Assembly: GCA_023395395.1 (NCBI GenBank)
Contig: JAEWZH010000019.1
Location: forward strand, 1-64,000
Direction: 5' to 3'
Length of the DNA: 64,000 bases
Source of the DNA: Bacteroidota bacterium
Lineage (GTDB): Bacteria > Bacteroidota > Bacteroidia > Bacteroidales > Porphyromonadaceae
Shown one piece after another: positions 52,988 through 62,045 of the stretch. The first letter of the stretch is position 1, and each line of letters opens with the position of its first letter. The translations under genes were made by a program, and so were the position numbers. The notes beneath the pieces were generated by a model. The model saw only the letters and a list, made by a program, of their open reading frames with translations. It did no database searches and was not told where the DNA came from.

Positions 52988-53010
52988 GCCGTACGAGAGT
53001 ACGGCTTTTG
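52988..53010 (+). terminator. terminator after recA
   Basis: A 7-bp G+C-rich stem (52988-52994 with 52999-53005), GAGA tetraloop and a TTTTG tract, about 190 bases after the recA stop. The 52800-53076 gap has no other feature apart from an imperfect stem (53033-53043 with 53056-53066) that might serve the opposite-strand operon. Confidence 0.8.
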
Positions 53011-53076
53011 TCGTTTTATACAAACACAATAAGGGCCATGTAGCTCATTGAGATACTACGTAGCCCCTGTAAGGAA

Positions 53077-53670
53077 TTAGAGGAGGAGGAATAGGAGGGG
53101 AAAGAGAATCCCGAGGATAAGCTCGACACCACCAATGCCTTTGAGCCCACGTTTCCCTTTGACGAGGAAAACTCCTGTCAGGGTAATGGTGATGAGAGCA
53201 ATAGCAAAGATGTCAGAGAAATAGGTCCACCAGCGTCCTGGATTGTAGTGGAGCTTCACAAAGTCACTAAGAAGCGGACGCCTACGGAGCTTATCATAGA
53301 TCCCAATACCTGTATTGAGATTCACTTCAAGGCTTGAACCACCCTTTAGAAAGACCCTCATCACGCCCTCCTCTGGGTAATAGTGCTTGGTGTAATTGTC
53401 TTTTTCACCAATCTCATCGAGAAGGTTCATCACTTCCTCCTTCGTAATACTTTCTTGGGTACGGGGAGCATGGGCGATGGCTTCTTTTATTTCTATCCGT
53501 TCCGCCGAATAGTGGGGATTAATCTCACTGCGATGGTTCATCAAGATACCCGACAGAGCGTAGATAATGACCACCCCCGCAAAAAAATATGAAAGGTGCC
53601 GATGTATCAATCGGCACCATCTCATAAAGCTTTGCGAACTCTTCTTATTGATTCGTTTCTCTTCCATCAT
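53077..53670 (-). CDS. PepSY-associated membrane protein
   Basis: A 197-residue membrane protein with an N-terminal 'RLIHRHLSYFFAGVVIIYALSGILMNH' segment, a ~100-residue periplasmic part ('ITKEEVMNLLDEIGEKDNY' resembles a PepSY domain), and C-terminal membrane segments ('YFSDIFAIALITITLTGVFLV'). This is the PepSY-TM arrangement linked to iron/siderophore reductases and peptidase control. It overlaps the upstream OB-fold gene by four bases. Confidence 0.75.
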   Translation of the reverse strand: MMEEKRINKKSSQSFMRWCRLIHRHLSYFFAGVVIIYALSGILMNHRSEINPHYSAERIEIKEAIAHAPRTQESITKEEVMNLLDEIGEKDNYTKHYYPEEGVMRVFLKGGSSLEVNLNTGIGIYDKLRRRPLLSDFVKLHYNPGRWWTYFSDIFAIALITITLTGVFLVKGKRGLKGIGGVELILGILFPLLFLLL

Positions 53671-54257
53671 AGGATTTCGTACTTGTTCGCAACGATATGG
53701 AAGAGGCTCACGTACGCCTTGCCTTCTTTTTCTGTGCGCTCTGCGATACGAGCTCTGTAGTTGGCAATGCGCTCAGCTACGTCATTGGCAGGAGCTTCTC
53801 CGCTTGCCTTCATATCACTAGCACAGCCAGCCTCACCGTCCTCTCCGTGTTGTTCTGCTGCTTCTGCTGCGACATCAGCCTCCCACTTTGCGAGATAAGC
53901 CTCGTCGATACGCTCCTCGACCACTACACCCTCAATCTTGACCATTGCATTGACCACCTCTTGGGGGAAGCTACCGATGGCATCGCCGGCATCTACACGA
54001 ATACTCTTAGTATCATCGCTCCCCATTAGGAATAGCTTGGTTCCGCCATGGCTACAGATATGGGTACAAACTGCCTCTACTACAACCGTTTGATCGATGT
54101 ACTGCTCAGCCTCGGAGAGGAGCTGATCCACCTCCAGCACGGTCGCTACTGCAGTCTCCTCCTGCTTATTCTTGTCCTCTCCGGCACAAGCTGAAAAACC
54201 TGCTGCCCATCCCAGCAGTAATACGACACTCATAAAAATGTTTTGAGTTGTTTTCAT
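53667..54257 (-). CDS. OB-fold lipoprotein with a C-x3-C-x-HGG motif
   Basis: A 196-residue lipoprotein (lipobox FSAC, Cys24). Residues 35-115 look like an OB-fold ('YIDQTVVVEAVCTHICSHGGTKLFLMG') with a cysteine/histidine cluster (CTHICSHGG) that could bind a metal or heme; the motif is common in Bacteroidetes proteins of this kind. The C-terminal part is acidic and Ala-rich with a likely helix. The four-base overlap with the PepSY protein suggests a joint role, perhaps in metal or heme handling; that is inference. Confidence 0.65.
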   Translation of the reverse strand: MKTTQNIFMSVVLLLGWAAGFSACAGEDKNKQEETAVATVLEVDQLLSEAEQYIDQTVVVEAVCTHICSHGGTKLFLMGSDDTKSIRVDAGDAIGSFPQEVVNAMVKIEGVVVEERIDEAYLAKWEADVAAEAAEQHGEDGEAGCASDMKASGEAPANDVAERIANYRARIAERTEKEGKAYVSLFHIVANKYEIL

Positions 54258-54579
54258 GGAGTACTTCTTTCTAATTATTACAATGATTTACCACTCCGAC
54301 AAATCTAATGAAAACTAAACAAATACCCTCATTTTAGAGAATGTTGCGCGATAGCGGTTTAGCTTTTTCCTCCAATTATTGTACAGGTGACGCCTATTGC
54401 GATATGGTTGCTCTTCGTCGGGAACACCTCTTTCCGGATGATGAGGACGCATTGTGACTGAAGCTTCACCGACAAAAGACGAATACTCTTTGCCGTGTGA
54501 TGCTCCTATCCGAAGCGGTTCGCTTGATAGAGTAGTATCAGTCTGATGAACGCAGCCACTCTTTGCTATACTGATAACA
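54258..54579. other. gap with a minus-strand -7 box and otherwise unrecognised sequence
   Basis: The minus strand reads TAGATTTG at 54300-54307, a perfect -7 box for the OB-lipoprotein/PepSY operon. The rest, up to the integrase remnant, carries no frame resembling a known protein and may be decayed element DNA. Confidence 0.5.
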
Positions 54580-54985
54580 TTGGAACGAGGTGTTCTCAGC
54601 GAGGTGAAACGGGATATCCGCAAGACAGAAAACGGAAGTGGAGAGTTTGATACCTCTGCATCCGATAGCGGAGCAGATACTTTCGCTTTACACGAAAGAG
54701 AAGAGCAAGGGAGATTATACAAGATATTTCCGGATACGATGAACAAAGGCAAATTATCCACCCACCTCAAAGCCGTAGGCTTGGCTCGTGGCATTTGTAC
54801 TCCGCTGGGCTACCATCCTGCTCGCCACAGCTTCGGCACGCTGACTTTGAAGGCTGGTATCCCGATGGAGAGCATCGCCAAGATGATGGGGCACGTCCAT
54901 TGCCAGCACGCAAATCTACGCCCAAATCACCGATAGTAAAATCTCGAGTGACATGGATAGATTGATGCAACTAACAGGTATGTAG
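54580..54985 (+). pseudogene. frameshifted tyrosine recombinase (integrase) remnant, catalytic domain
   Basis: The frame ends with 'PARHSFGTLTLKAGIPMESIAKMMGH', the H-x-x-R box and following helix of tyrosine recombinases, but then runs into unrelated residues. Two bases are missing just after 'GH'; in the shifted frame the sequence continues 'TSIASTQIYAQITDSKIS' with the catalytic tyrosine and ends at 54985. The N-terminal arm-binding and core-binding domains are absent. It is a dead integrase from a conjugative or mobilizable element of Bacteroidetes type. Confidence 0.88.
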
Positions 54986-55115
54986 ATCATAATCGAAAGG
55001 AATTTACCCCATTTTAATGAAGTAAGTCTTTTTTGAACTATTTAAGAGTTTATGCAGTCGATTAGTTAAATAACATCCCGTCTCTTTCGGATTATACAAG
55101 TAAGATGAATACAAT

Positions 55116-55577
55116 TCATTTTCCATTACATAAAGTTATTCTTGTCATTGTATGGATGCAATAAAAATAATAAGCGACTTTTTTCAGAGAATCTGATAAT
55201 TCTGTCAATAGTTCTTTTTGTTTTTCGTATGCCTTTACAATTTCATCGTTTTCATTTTTAATAGCTAAAATAATTTTAGCTTCTTCTGTTGATTCTCTGG
55301 ATTCAAGCATCTCGAATAAAGTTTTGACATCAACCTCTTTCATTGTGGATTTTTCCAAATCTAAATTGGGGTTTTCTGTTACAGGATACCTAAAGAATGA
55401 ACTTTGCTTATCATATTTTACAATAATAGGAATAGCCTTTGTTATATCTTCATGTTCTTTCCACTCTCCTTTATTTGCAAGAGATTCTAGTTTCTCTATA
55501 TTCTTTAATAGCAACTCATCTTTCCAATACCGATATAACTCATCAATCCAATGACAACTATAAAGGGGACGCCATTG
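55116..55577 (-). pseudogene. 5'-truncated gene fragment of unknown, possibly HEPN-like, protein
   Basis: On the minus strand the frame runs open from the junction near 55577 (reading 'HWIDELYRYWKDELLLKNIE') to the stop at 55116, giving about 150 residues with a charged, helical character and 'SSFFRYPVTENPNL', a phrase reminiscent of HEPN-type proteins. It has no start codon of its own near the junction, so it is the tail of a gene that was cut. It is A+T-rich and flanked by an integrase remnant, i.e. imported DNA. Confidence 0.55.
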
Positions 55578-55921
55578 ACCTCTCGGAGTTGAAAAGTGAC
55601 ACTTTGTAGCTTAATATCCATGCCACTACTATACGCCTCAATCTCTATGCGCTTCGTCTCGTAACCCAGCAATACGAATCCTATAGCTACCGGGCTAACA
55701 CCTTCCTTAGTCGTTATCCGGAATCTCCCATCCGCCCCGGTAAAAGTATATCCGACAAGGGTGGATTGAGTACGGTAGAACAAGACATTGACATATTGTA
55801 TAGGCGTACCCTTTTCATCTACCACCCGTCCACTGTATGTGGTTTGTGCAACAGCTGTAATGGATATAAGCGAGGGTAGTATCCCTAAGCACAAAGGGAG
55901 CCAACGCATACTACCTACCAT
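55505..55921 (-). pseudogene. truncated outer-membrane protein: signal peptide and CarboxypepD_reg domain only
   Basis: Residues 1-115 are a signal peptide (ending AVAQ) and a carboxypeptidase-regulatory-like domain ('YSGRVVDEKGTPIQYVNVLF', 'GYETKRIEIEAYSSG', ending QLREV), the usual N-terminus of large Bacteroidetes barrel proteins. Normally 'REVVV' and a plug and barrel follow. Here, after REV (near 55577), the frame reads through 23 residues encoded by an unrelated gene fragment on the same strand and stops. The gene is coupled to the GLPGLI gene upstream by a one-base overlap. Confidence 0.75.
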
Positions 55922-56751
55922 TATTCTTTTTCTAAAAACAGTGCCACCCTCTCCGGATAGGTAATATCATTGCCGAACGGGTCCTTTCCTCGGCTCCTAA
56001 ATCCGGTCATCTTCTCAAATAGTGCATCAGGCGATTTCCAAAGTAGCTTCATAAGCTCGCGGTACTCTTGTCTGTTGCATTCGACGTATTTCCCTTTGGG
56101 ATAGAAAAGGGTTTCATTCTCGACTCGCTCAATCTGTATGCACGAAAAGGCAAATAGACCTTCGCTCTCCTCTGCATGCAGGATAAGCCCCGGTAATCCG
56201 TAGAGCTTCCAAGGACCATCGCTGTAGGGTATATCGGTGGTAAACCATACCGTCCAATGCCGACCTAGGTAGTCGGTCTCGGCTTTCTGGCAGTGGTAGT
56301 CTGCGATGATACTATCCGTTGGTACCAAAGTCCACTCCGGCTTGCTCATCGGCTCTGTATAGCGCAGATGCTTAAAGGTTTTTTCTGTGAAAGTGAGTCT
56401 ATTCATGGCAGGATAGTTTTTCCATACCTGATAATTTAGGTTTGTCCTTGGGTACCCGGCACGCTCGCAGGCGTTCGCCACATCTCCTGGACTACCCCCT
56501 TGTGCCAAAATCCGCTCCTTAATCAATTCCCTTTGAACATTATTAAGACCATAGAAGTGGGAGACCTTGCCACCGATATCTAAGATGGCCTCATCCTCAA
56601 GTGCTTGTTTTTGCCCTTCAAATTGGTGGTACTTGGTAGAGTAGTGTACTCTTATTTGCACCTTCTTTTTATCCTCTCCCTTTGCTGTATATGATGTGCA
56701 TACCATTGTGGAGAGAAGTATTAATCCGAATATAACTCTATCTATTCTCAT
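55921..56751 (-). CDS. GLPGLI family protein
   Basis: A 276-residue secreted protein with a signal peptide (about residues 1-25). The family-naming motif is visible as 'LYGLPGLILHAEE' around residue 190. GLPGLI proteins are found only in Bacteroidetes, typically next to carboxypeptidase-regulatory/barrel proteins as here, and their function is not established. Its partner barrel gene is truncated. The protein itself looks intact. Confidence 0.85.
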   Translation of the reverse strand: MRIDRVIFGLILLSTMVCTSYTAKGEDKKKVQIRVHYSTKYHQFEGQKQALEDEAILDIGGKVSHFYGLNNVQRELIKERILAQGGSPGDVANACERAGYPRTNLNYQVWKNYPAMNRLTFTEKTFKHLRYTEPMSKPEWTLVPTDSIIADYHCQKAETDYLGRHWTVWFTTDIPYSDGPWKLYGLPGLILHAEESEGLFAFSCIQIERVENETLFYPKGKYVECNRQEYRELMKLLWKSPDALFEKMTGFRSRGKDPFGNDITYPERVALFLEKE

Positions 56752-57226
56752 CGGTTATTTGTTCGTAAAATGTTAGATTCTGTGTGTTAAGGTCTTACCA
56801 AAGCCCTTAATCAATCATACGATGTGCCACAGTCTATGTTGGAATAAACATCAATATAGTCACAGGTGTCACCAGAGGCAAATAAGGCAACTGCCGAACA
56901 CCTCTACCATGTCATGCCTCAAGCTGCTTTGCTCTACTACCTGTGTGTATCACGCCTCTAAATATAAGAAAAATACTATTAACCACGACAACTGTATCAA
57001 TTTTTGACCTTTTTGACGAAATTATTCTGCTGCTATACCACTTCTATATTCTTTCTGGTGGAGAAGCATTGGGTCGGCTACTGATATGTATTCTTGTAGA
57101 AGGAGAAAGTCAGTTCGTGCAATATTCTTTTTCATTGCTGTCCTTCGTAAGTTTTTATCGGACAGCAATAATAAAAAACGATACGAGAAAGAATGATTTA
57201 TTCTTTCTCGCAAATAGATCGCTGGA
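56752..57226. other. gene-free region between GLPGLI and murI genes
   Basis: No gene seen. It holds the murI terminator (57170-57210) and a second inverted repeat (57134-57143 with 57160-57169). The remaining ~370 bases are A+T-rich without a recognisable frame; the GLPGLI promoter must lie here, but no perfect -7 box was found. Confidence 0.5.
57170..57210 (-). terminator. terminator after murI
   Basis: A 10-bp stem (57184-57193 with 57201-57210), followed on the minus strand by TATCGTTTTTT. It lies 17 bases beyond the murI stop. Confidence 0.75.
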
Positions 57227-58081
57227 TTAGTAATTGGTAAGGGAAATATGGTCTACGATTTCAGTGGTAACATGCTCGGACATGAAATAATCTGCCATGG
57301 TGGCGAAGCGCTGGTCGTTCTCCGTGGTGCAATAGCCGGTGATACCATTTTTGCTGAGGCGACTGTCCATCTCGGAATGGCGCTGTAGGTAATCCTTGAG
57401 TGAATGAGCGACGATAGCCCCTTGCGGGATGATCTGTATGTGCTCCGGAAGCGCTTGCTTAATACGTGGCAGAAGCATCGGATAGTGGGTACAGGCGAGT
57501 ACTAAGGCTTCCATATTGGGGGTCAGCTGCTGTAGTTCACTCAGGTCGCGCTGCACAAAGTAATTGACCCCTGCATTATCACCAATCTCTCCTTTCTCCA
57601 CGAGGGCAGCCCATAGAGGTGTCGCCTTTTGGGTCAAGCGCACATTGGGTGCATACTTCTCTATCTCCAGCTGGTACGAGTTGCTCGCCACTGTAGCTTC
57701 GGTCGCCACAAGTCCCACTTCCATCTGACCGCCCTTGGACCGCTGTCCTAGGTATTCGACTGTAGGTCGGATGACGCCCAAGACTCGGCGGGTGGGGTCG
57801 CTGCTATTGGGGAGGTCACACATCTGTATCTGGCGAAGTGCTCGAGCTGAGGCTGTATTACAGGCGAGGACGACGAGTGGGCAACCTTGCTGAAATAGGT
57901 AGTTTACCCCCTGCTTGGTGTACTTGTAGATAAGTTCGAAAGAATGCGAACCGTATGGCGCACGGGCATTATCGCCAAGATAGAGGTAGTCATACTCGGG
58001 CAAGATTCGTTGGAGCTCGCGCAACACCGTGAGCCCTCCGTATCCCGAGTCAAATACGCCTATAGCAGTTCTATTACTCAT
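57227..58081 (-). CDS. murI: glutamate racemase
   Basis: MurI makes D-glutamate for peptidoglycan. The 284-residue protein has the acid/base cysteines in 'VLACNTASARAL' and 'VLACTHYPMLL', the 'GVFDSGYGGLTV' start and 'LGDNARAPYG'. Length is normal. Its start overlaps the yccF stop by one base; it is the last gene of the minus-strand tsaC-clc-fmt-yccF-murI block. Confidence 0.95.
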   Translation of the reverse strand: MSNRTAIGVFDSGYGGLTVLRELQRILPEYDYLYLGDNARAPYGSHSFELIYKYTKQGVNYLFQQGCPLVVLACNTASARALRQIQMCDLPNSSDPTRRVLGVIRPTVEYLGQRSKGGQMEVGLVATEATVASNSYQLEIEKYAPNVRLTQKATPLWAALVEKGEIGDNAGVNYFVQRDLSELQQLTPNMEALVLACTHYPMLLPRIKQALPEHIQIIPQGAIVAHSLKDYLQRHSEMDSRLSKNGITGYCTTENDQRFATMADYFMSEHVTTEIVDHISLTNY

Positions 58082-58455
58082 CAGATGACGATCTCTATAT
58101 CTCTTCCAAAAGGAGTCAATGCCACCTTGGCAAACTTAAAGTGCTTCTGCCCCCATGGAATACCTATAATGGTAACACAAAGCAGTGCGCCAATCAGCAC
58201 GTGTGTGATAGCAATCCAAATACCTATCAAGACTGCCCAAAGGAGATTCCCTACGATACCCAAGGGGTTGCGACCAGACTGCGACACCACACTCCCAAAG
58301 GGAAAGAGCATCACCACCCCTAGCTTGAAGAGTTGTATCCCTAATGGTATCCCAATAATCGTGAGACATAGGACAAGACCTGATGTAAAATACTCAAGAG
58401 CATTTATAATTCCGCCAAATATCCACCAAACGATATTGCCTAATAACTTTCCCAT
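58081..58455 (-). CDS. yccF: YccF domain inner-membrane protein
   Basis: A 124-residue protein made of two copies of a short hydrophobic unit: 'LVLCLTIIGIPLGIQLFKLG' and 'ALLCVTIIGIPWGQKHFKFA'. The repeated 'TIIGIP' phrase is diagnostic of YccF (DUF307) proteins, which span the inner membrane and have no assigned function. It lies between fmt (5-base gap) and murI (1-base overlap). Confidence 0.88.
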   Translation of the reverse strand: MGKLLGNIVWWIFGGIINALEYFTSGLVLCLTIIGIPLGIQLFKLGVVMLFPFGSVVSQSGRNPLGIVGNLLWAVLIGIWIAITHVLIGALLCVTIIGIPWGQKHFKFAKVALTPFGRDIEIVI

Positions 58456-58460
58456 AATGC

Positions 58461-59396
58461 TTATTCAAATATCATCCCTTCTTCTATTTTGTTTCCCAAC
58501 AAGTAATCGCGTACAGTGGTACGACGCTTATTGGGGAATTGCACCTCCAATAGTTCCAGAGCCCCCTCTTGACACTGTACCACCAAGATCCCCTCCGAGA
58601 CCAACACCGCTCCCGGAGATTTGTCTACAAGTGGCTCCCTCTCCCTTGCTCCAAATACCTTTATTTCCTCACCGCCCATCACAGCTATCGCTGCCGGATA
58701 CGGGCTCATTGCCCGCACCCTTAGCTCCAATTGCTTTGCGGTACTGTGTTGAAAGTTCAGCAGCCGATCCTCCTTAAATATCTTGGTGGCATACTTTACT
58801 TCCTCTCCGATGGCTTGAGGACGAGGTACAATAGTTCCCTCTATAAGTCCCATTATCGTCTTGTGCGTTACCTCAGCACCCAGCTGCATGAGTTTATCAT
58901 GCAGAGTGCCGCCCGTCTCATTAGGAGTTATGGTTATCTCTTCCTGCATCAGTATCTTGCCCTGATCAATACCCTCATTGAGGAGGAAGGTAGTCACTCC
59001 TGTCTTCGCCTCGTCATTGAGGATCGCATGTTGGATGGGTGCTGCACCTCTGTATTGTGGGAGCAAGGAAGCGTGTAAGTTAAACGTCCCATACCTCGGC
59101 ATCGCCCACACCTCTTGGGGCATCATTCGGAAGGCAATCACGATGAATAGATCTGCCTCCAATTCCTTCAACTGAGCAAGAAACACCTCATCTTTAAGAC
59201 TTTCTGGCTGTAACAGAGGGGTATTGGGCAGCACCCTCTGCGCCACCTCTTTTACCGCCGAAGGGCGAAGCTTATGCCCACGTCCGGCCGGTTTGTCTGG
59301 AGCGGTGACCACTCCGACTATATCATTGCCCTTAGCTACTAGGTACTCCAATATGTAGCCGGCGAAGTCGGGCGTACCAAAATATACAATCTTCAT
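58461..59396 (-). CDS. fmt: methionyl-tRNA formyltransferase
   Basis: Fmt formylates initiator Met-tRNA. The 311-residue protein starts 'MKIVYFGTPDFAGY', contains the catalytic signature 'NLHASLLPQYRGAAPIQHAI' (Asn and His), 'GVTTFLLNEGIDQGKIL' with the catalytic aspartate, and a C-terminal OB-like domain. I start at 59396, which fits the family and leaves a 4-base gap; the in-frame ATG at 59414 would overlap the channel gene. Confidence 0.95.
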   Translation of the reverse strand: MKIVYFGTPDFAGYILEYLVAKGNDIVGVVTAPDKPAGRGHKLRPSAVKEVAQRVLPNTPLLQPESLKDEVFLAQLKELEADLFIVIAFRMMPQEVWAMPRYGTFNLHASLLPQYRGAAPIQHAILNDEAKTGVTTFLLNEGIDQGKILMQEEITITPNETGGTLHDKLMQLGAEVTHKTIMGLIEGTIVPRPQAIGEEVKYATKIFKEDRLLNFQHSTAKQLELRVRAMSPYPAAIAVMGGEEIKVFGAREREPLVDKSPGAVLVSEGILVVQCQEGALELLEVQFPNKRRTTVRDYLLGNKIEEGMIFE

Positions 59397-59400
59397 TGGA

Positions 59401-61224
59401 CTAATCTCCTCCAAAATTCTGATTAAGCACCGAACGATACTGGTTAAAAATCATCGACTTCGAGACAAATCCCAGGTATCTGCCCTCTTCGTCCTCCACC
59501 GGGAGGTTCCAAGCCCCAATGTCGTCAAAGATTTTCATGATCATATCCATGCTCATGGTATTGACCACCCGAGCAGGAGGGGATACCATGAAAGTCTCTA
59601 CCACAAAGCGATCATAGAGTTCGGGACGGAACATAATATTGCGGATATTATCCAGCAACACAAGTCCTACCATGCGACCCTTGTCATTGACCACAGGGAA
59701 GATATTGCGCTTGCTCTCTCCAAATATCCGCACCGTATCTCCAAGAGTCATCCTTGGGGATAGGATGCTGAAGTCATTTTCCAGCACATGCTCTACCTGC
59801 ATCAAAGTCATCACTGCTTTATCCTTATTGTGAGTAAGGAGCTTGCCTTGCTCGGCAAGTCGGAGTGAATAGATACTGTGGGGGAGGAATAGCTTGATAG
59901 TGCCATAGGATGTAGTAGAAACGACAAGCAATGGCAAGAAGAGATTGTAACCTCCCGTAAGCTCAGCGATAAGGAAAGTCCCCGTAAGTGGTGCGTGCAT
60001 CACACCTGCCATCACACCCGCCATGCCCATAAGCGCAAAGTTGTCTTGAGGAAGATGGATGGAAAGCCCTAGTCTATTCATCAGGTAACTAAAGGCAAAG
60101 CCGACCAAAGCACCAATAAACAGACTCGGTGCAAATACTCCTCCTGCTCCTCCTCCGGCATTGGTCGCTACCGTTGCAAATACTTTCGTGAATATCGCCA
60201 AGAGGAGAAAGAGAGGAAAGACCCAAGCCTCCCCTTCCATTCGCTCAAAGAGCGAACCTCTCATTATCTCCTCCGGATTGCTCCCAATCAGCGAACTAAT
60301 GGTAATATAGCCTTCGCCATACAGTGGAGGGAGGAGGAAGATTAGCGAACTAAGAATCAGGGCACAGACAATCAGCCTCTGCCAATATTGTGGCATCCCC
60401 TTGAGTTTTTTCTCTAGCCCAAAAGAAATCTTGGTGAAGTAGAGCCCACTTAGACCACACAGTACACCCAGCACTATCACCCAGGGTATACGGCTTATGT
60501 CAAATGCCTCCGTAGCAGTATAGGCAAACTGCGCTTCAGTACCAAATATAAGGTAAGAGATAGAGGCAGCCGTAACCGAAGAAATCAATAATGGCATCAC
60601 AGAGGTAAGCGTGAGATCCATCAGCAATACTTCAATCACAAAGATCAGCCCGGTGATTGGAGCTTTGAATATCCCTGCCACAGCTCCTGCTGCACCACAG
60701 CCAAGGAGCAACATTAGATTTTTATGCTCAAGATGGAAAAATCGACCAATGTTACTACCAATCGCCGAACCCGTCATCACGATAGGCGACTCAGCTCCTA
60801 CCGATCCACCCATACCGATGGTGATAGAGGATGCCACCACAGAGCTCCACATATTGTGGGGCTTAAGACGGCTCTTACGCTGGCTTAGCGCATAGAGTAT
60901 CTTGGTGACACCATGGCTGATATCATCCTTTACAATATACTTGACGAAGAGGTAGGTAATCACCACACCTATCACAGGTGTAAAGAGATAGCCTATATAG
61001 AGATCATCCACCGTAAAAAGCCGTGTACCATAGTCGGCAATCAGGTGAATTGCATTTTTGAGAATGGCTGCAGCGACCGAGCAGAGTACGCCTACCACAA
61101 ATGCCAAGATAAGGATAAAGAACTGTTCAGGAATATTAGCCTCCCTCCACTCTAGGAAACGCTTCAATACCCTCTTCCCTCTTCCCTCCTCTTCGATAGT
61201 CAATGTCTCTTGCCCTTGTATCAT
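59401..61224 (-). CDS. CLC-type chloride channel/transporter with C-terminal CBS pair
   Basis: A 607-residue membrane protein with the CLC selectivity motifs 'GGSVGAESPIV' (with the gating glutamate) and 'GGGAGGVFAPSLFIG', and about a dozen membrane helices. Residues ~470-600 form two CBS domains ('LGDTVRIFGESKRNIFPVVNDKGRMVGL', then 'MDMIMKIFDDIGAWNLPVEDEEGRYLG'), which bind adenosine nucleotides and modulate gating. It exports or exchanges chloride. It overlaps the tsaC stop by four bases. Confidence 0.92.
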   Translation of the reverse strand: MIQGQETLTIEEEGRGKRVLKRFLEWREANIPEQFFILILAFVVGVLCSVAAAILKNAIHLIADYGTRLFTVDDLYIGYLFTPVIGVVITYLFVKYIVKDDISHGVTKILYALSQRKSRLKPHNMWSSVVASSITIGMGGSVGAESPIVMTGSAIGSNIGRFFHLEHKNLMLLLGCGAAGAVAGIFKAPITGLIFVIEVLLMDLTLTSVMPLLISSVTAASISYLIFGTEAQFAYTATEAFDISRIPWVIVLGVLCGLSGLYFTKISFGLEKKLKGMPQYWQRLIVCALILSSLIFLLPPLYGEGYITISSLIGSNPEEIMRGSLFERMEGEAWVFPLFLLLAIFTKVFATVATNAGGGAGGVFAPSLFIGALVGFAFSYLMNRLGLSIHLPQDNFALMGMAGVMAGVMHAPLTGTFLIAELTGGYNLFLPLLVVSTTSYGTIKLFLPHSIYSLRLAEQGKLLTHNKDKAVMTLMQVEHVLENDFSILSPRMTLGDTVRIFGESKRNIFPVVNDKGRMVGLVLLDNIRNIMFRPELYDRFVVETFMVSPPARVVNTMSMDMIMKIFDDIGAWNLPVEDEEGRYLGFVSKSMIFNQYRSVLNQNFGGD

Positions 61225-61805
61225 CGAATCAGCTTAAATGTCCCATCTACCTCCAGTTTGATAATACTAGAAGCTCTCCCCTTACTTTTATCGTCCTGTC
61301 TGTATTGTACCACGTAGTCTACCCCATTCAATATCTCATCCGAAATATCAGCGAAACACGCAGGGGAGGAAGCTCCAGAGATATTGGCAGAGGTGCTCAC
61401 TACAGGTCGCTTAAACCTCAGACACATGTCTCTGCAAAAAGGCTCATCACTCACCACCCTAATCCCTGCACTACCATCCTCAGCCAATAAATTGAGGGCA
61501 AGACCATGTACCCTAGGGTAGATGATGGTTAGTGGTGTAGTAGTGGCATCCAGTAGTTCATACGCTATAAATGGAACCTCTTTCATCAGTCCATTGAGTT
61601 TGGCAGGGCTATCCACAATACTAATGAGCGCCTTAGCGTCTTCCCGTTGCTTGAGCGCAAATACCCTCTTTACCGCCTCAGCATTGGTTGCGTCACAACC
61701 AATACCCCATATCGTATCGGTAGGGTAGAGAATCAGCCCTCCCTGCTCCAATACTTCTAGTGCACGTGCGAGATCCTCTCGCTCATACCTTCTAATAGGT
61801 TCCAT
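61221..61805 (-). CDS. tsaC: L-threonylcarbamoyladenylate synthase (Sua5/YrdC family)
   Basis: A 194-residue enzyme of the YrdC/Sua5 family, which makes the intermediate for t6A37 in tRNAs reading ANN codons. The family start 'GGLILYPTDTIWGIGCDA' and 'KRPVVSTSANISG' are visible. It is the short form without the Sua5 extra domain. It heads the minus-strand block down to murI; the upstream TAACTTCG on the minus strand (near 61830) is a weak -7 candidate. Confidence 0.93.
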   Translation of the reverse strand: MEPIRRYEREDLARALEVLEQGGLILYPTDTIWGIGCDATNAEAVKRVFALKQREDAKALISIVDSPAKLNGLMKEVPFIAYELLDATTTPLTIIYPRVHGLALNLLAEDGSAGIRVVSDEPFCRDMCLRFKRPVVSTSANISGASSPACFADISDEILNGVDYVVQYRQDDKSKGRASSIIKLEVDGTFKLIR

Positions 61806-62045
61806 ACAATACCTCCAATATAATCCACTGCGAAGTTACCACTTTTTTACCAATGGAGGTATCTCATTACATCTAATGCAGTTCCTTTATTCTCTTCTCA
61901 AATATCAACCATTTTGGTTGAATTAGCCAATTCCATCCTTATCGATGAAATTTCAGATTAATTATTACTTGAAATGGTTTATAATAACTATTGATTGTGA
62001 GATTTACTTTTGTACTCATCCATATCCAGTAATACTGTGGTATTT

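Noticed and set aside
54315..54794. 159-codon minus-strand open frame across the integrase remnant
   Set aside because: It is antisense to recognisable integrase sequence and resembles no protein family.
57022..57213. Short minus-strand frame downstream of murI
   Set aside because: It lies over the murI terminator hairpins and has no similarity to anything recognised.
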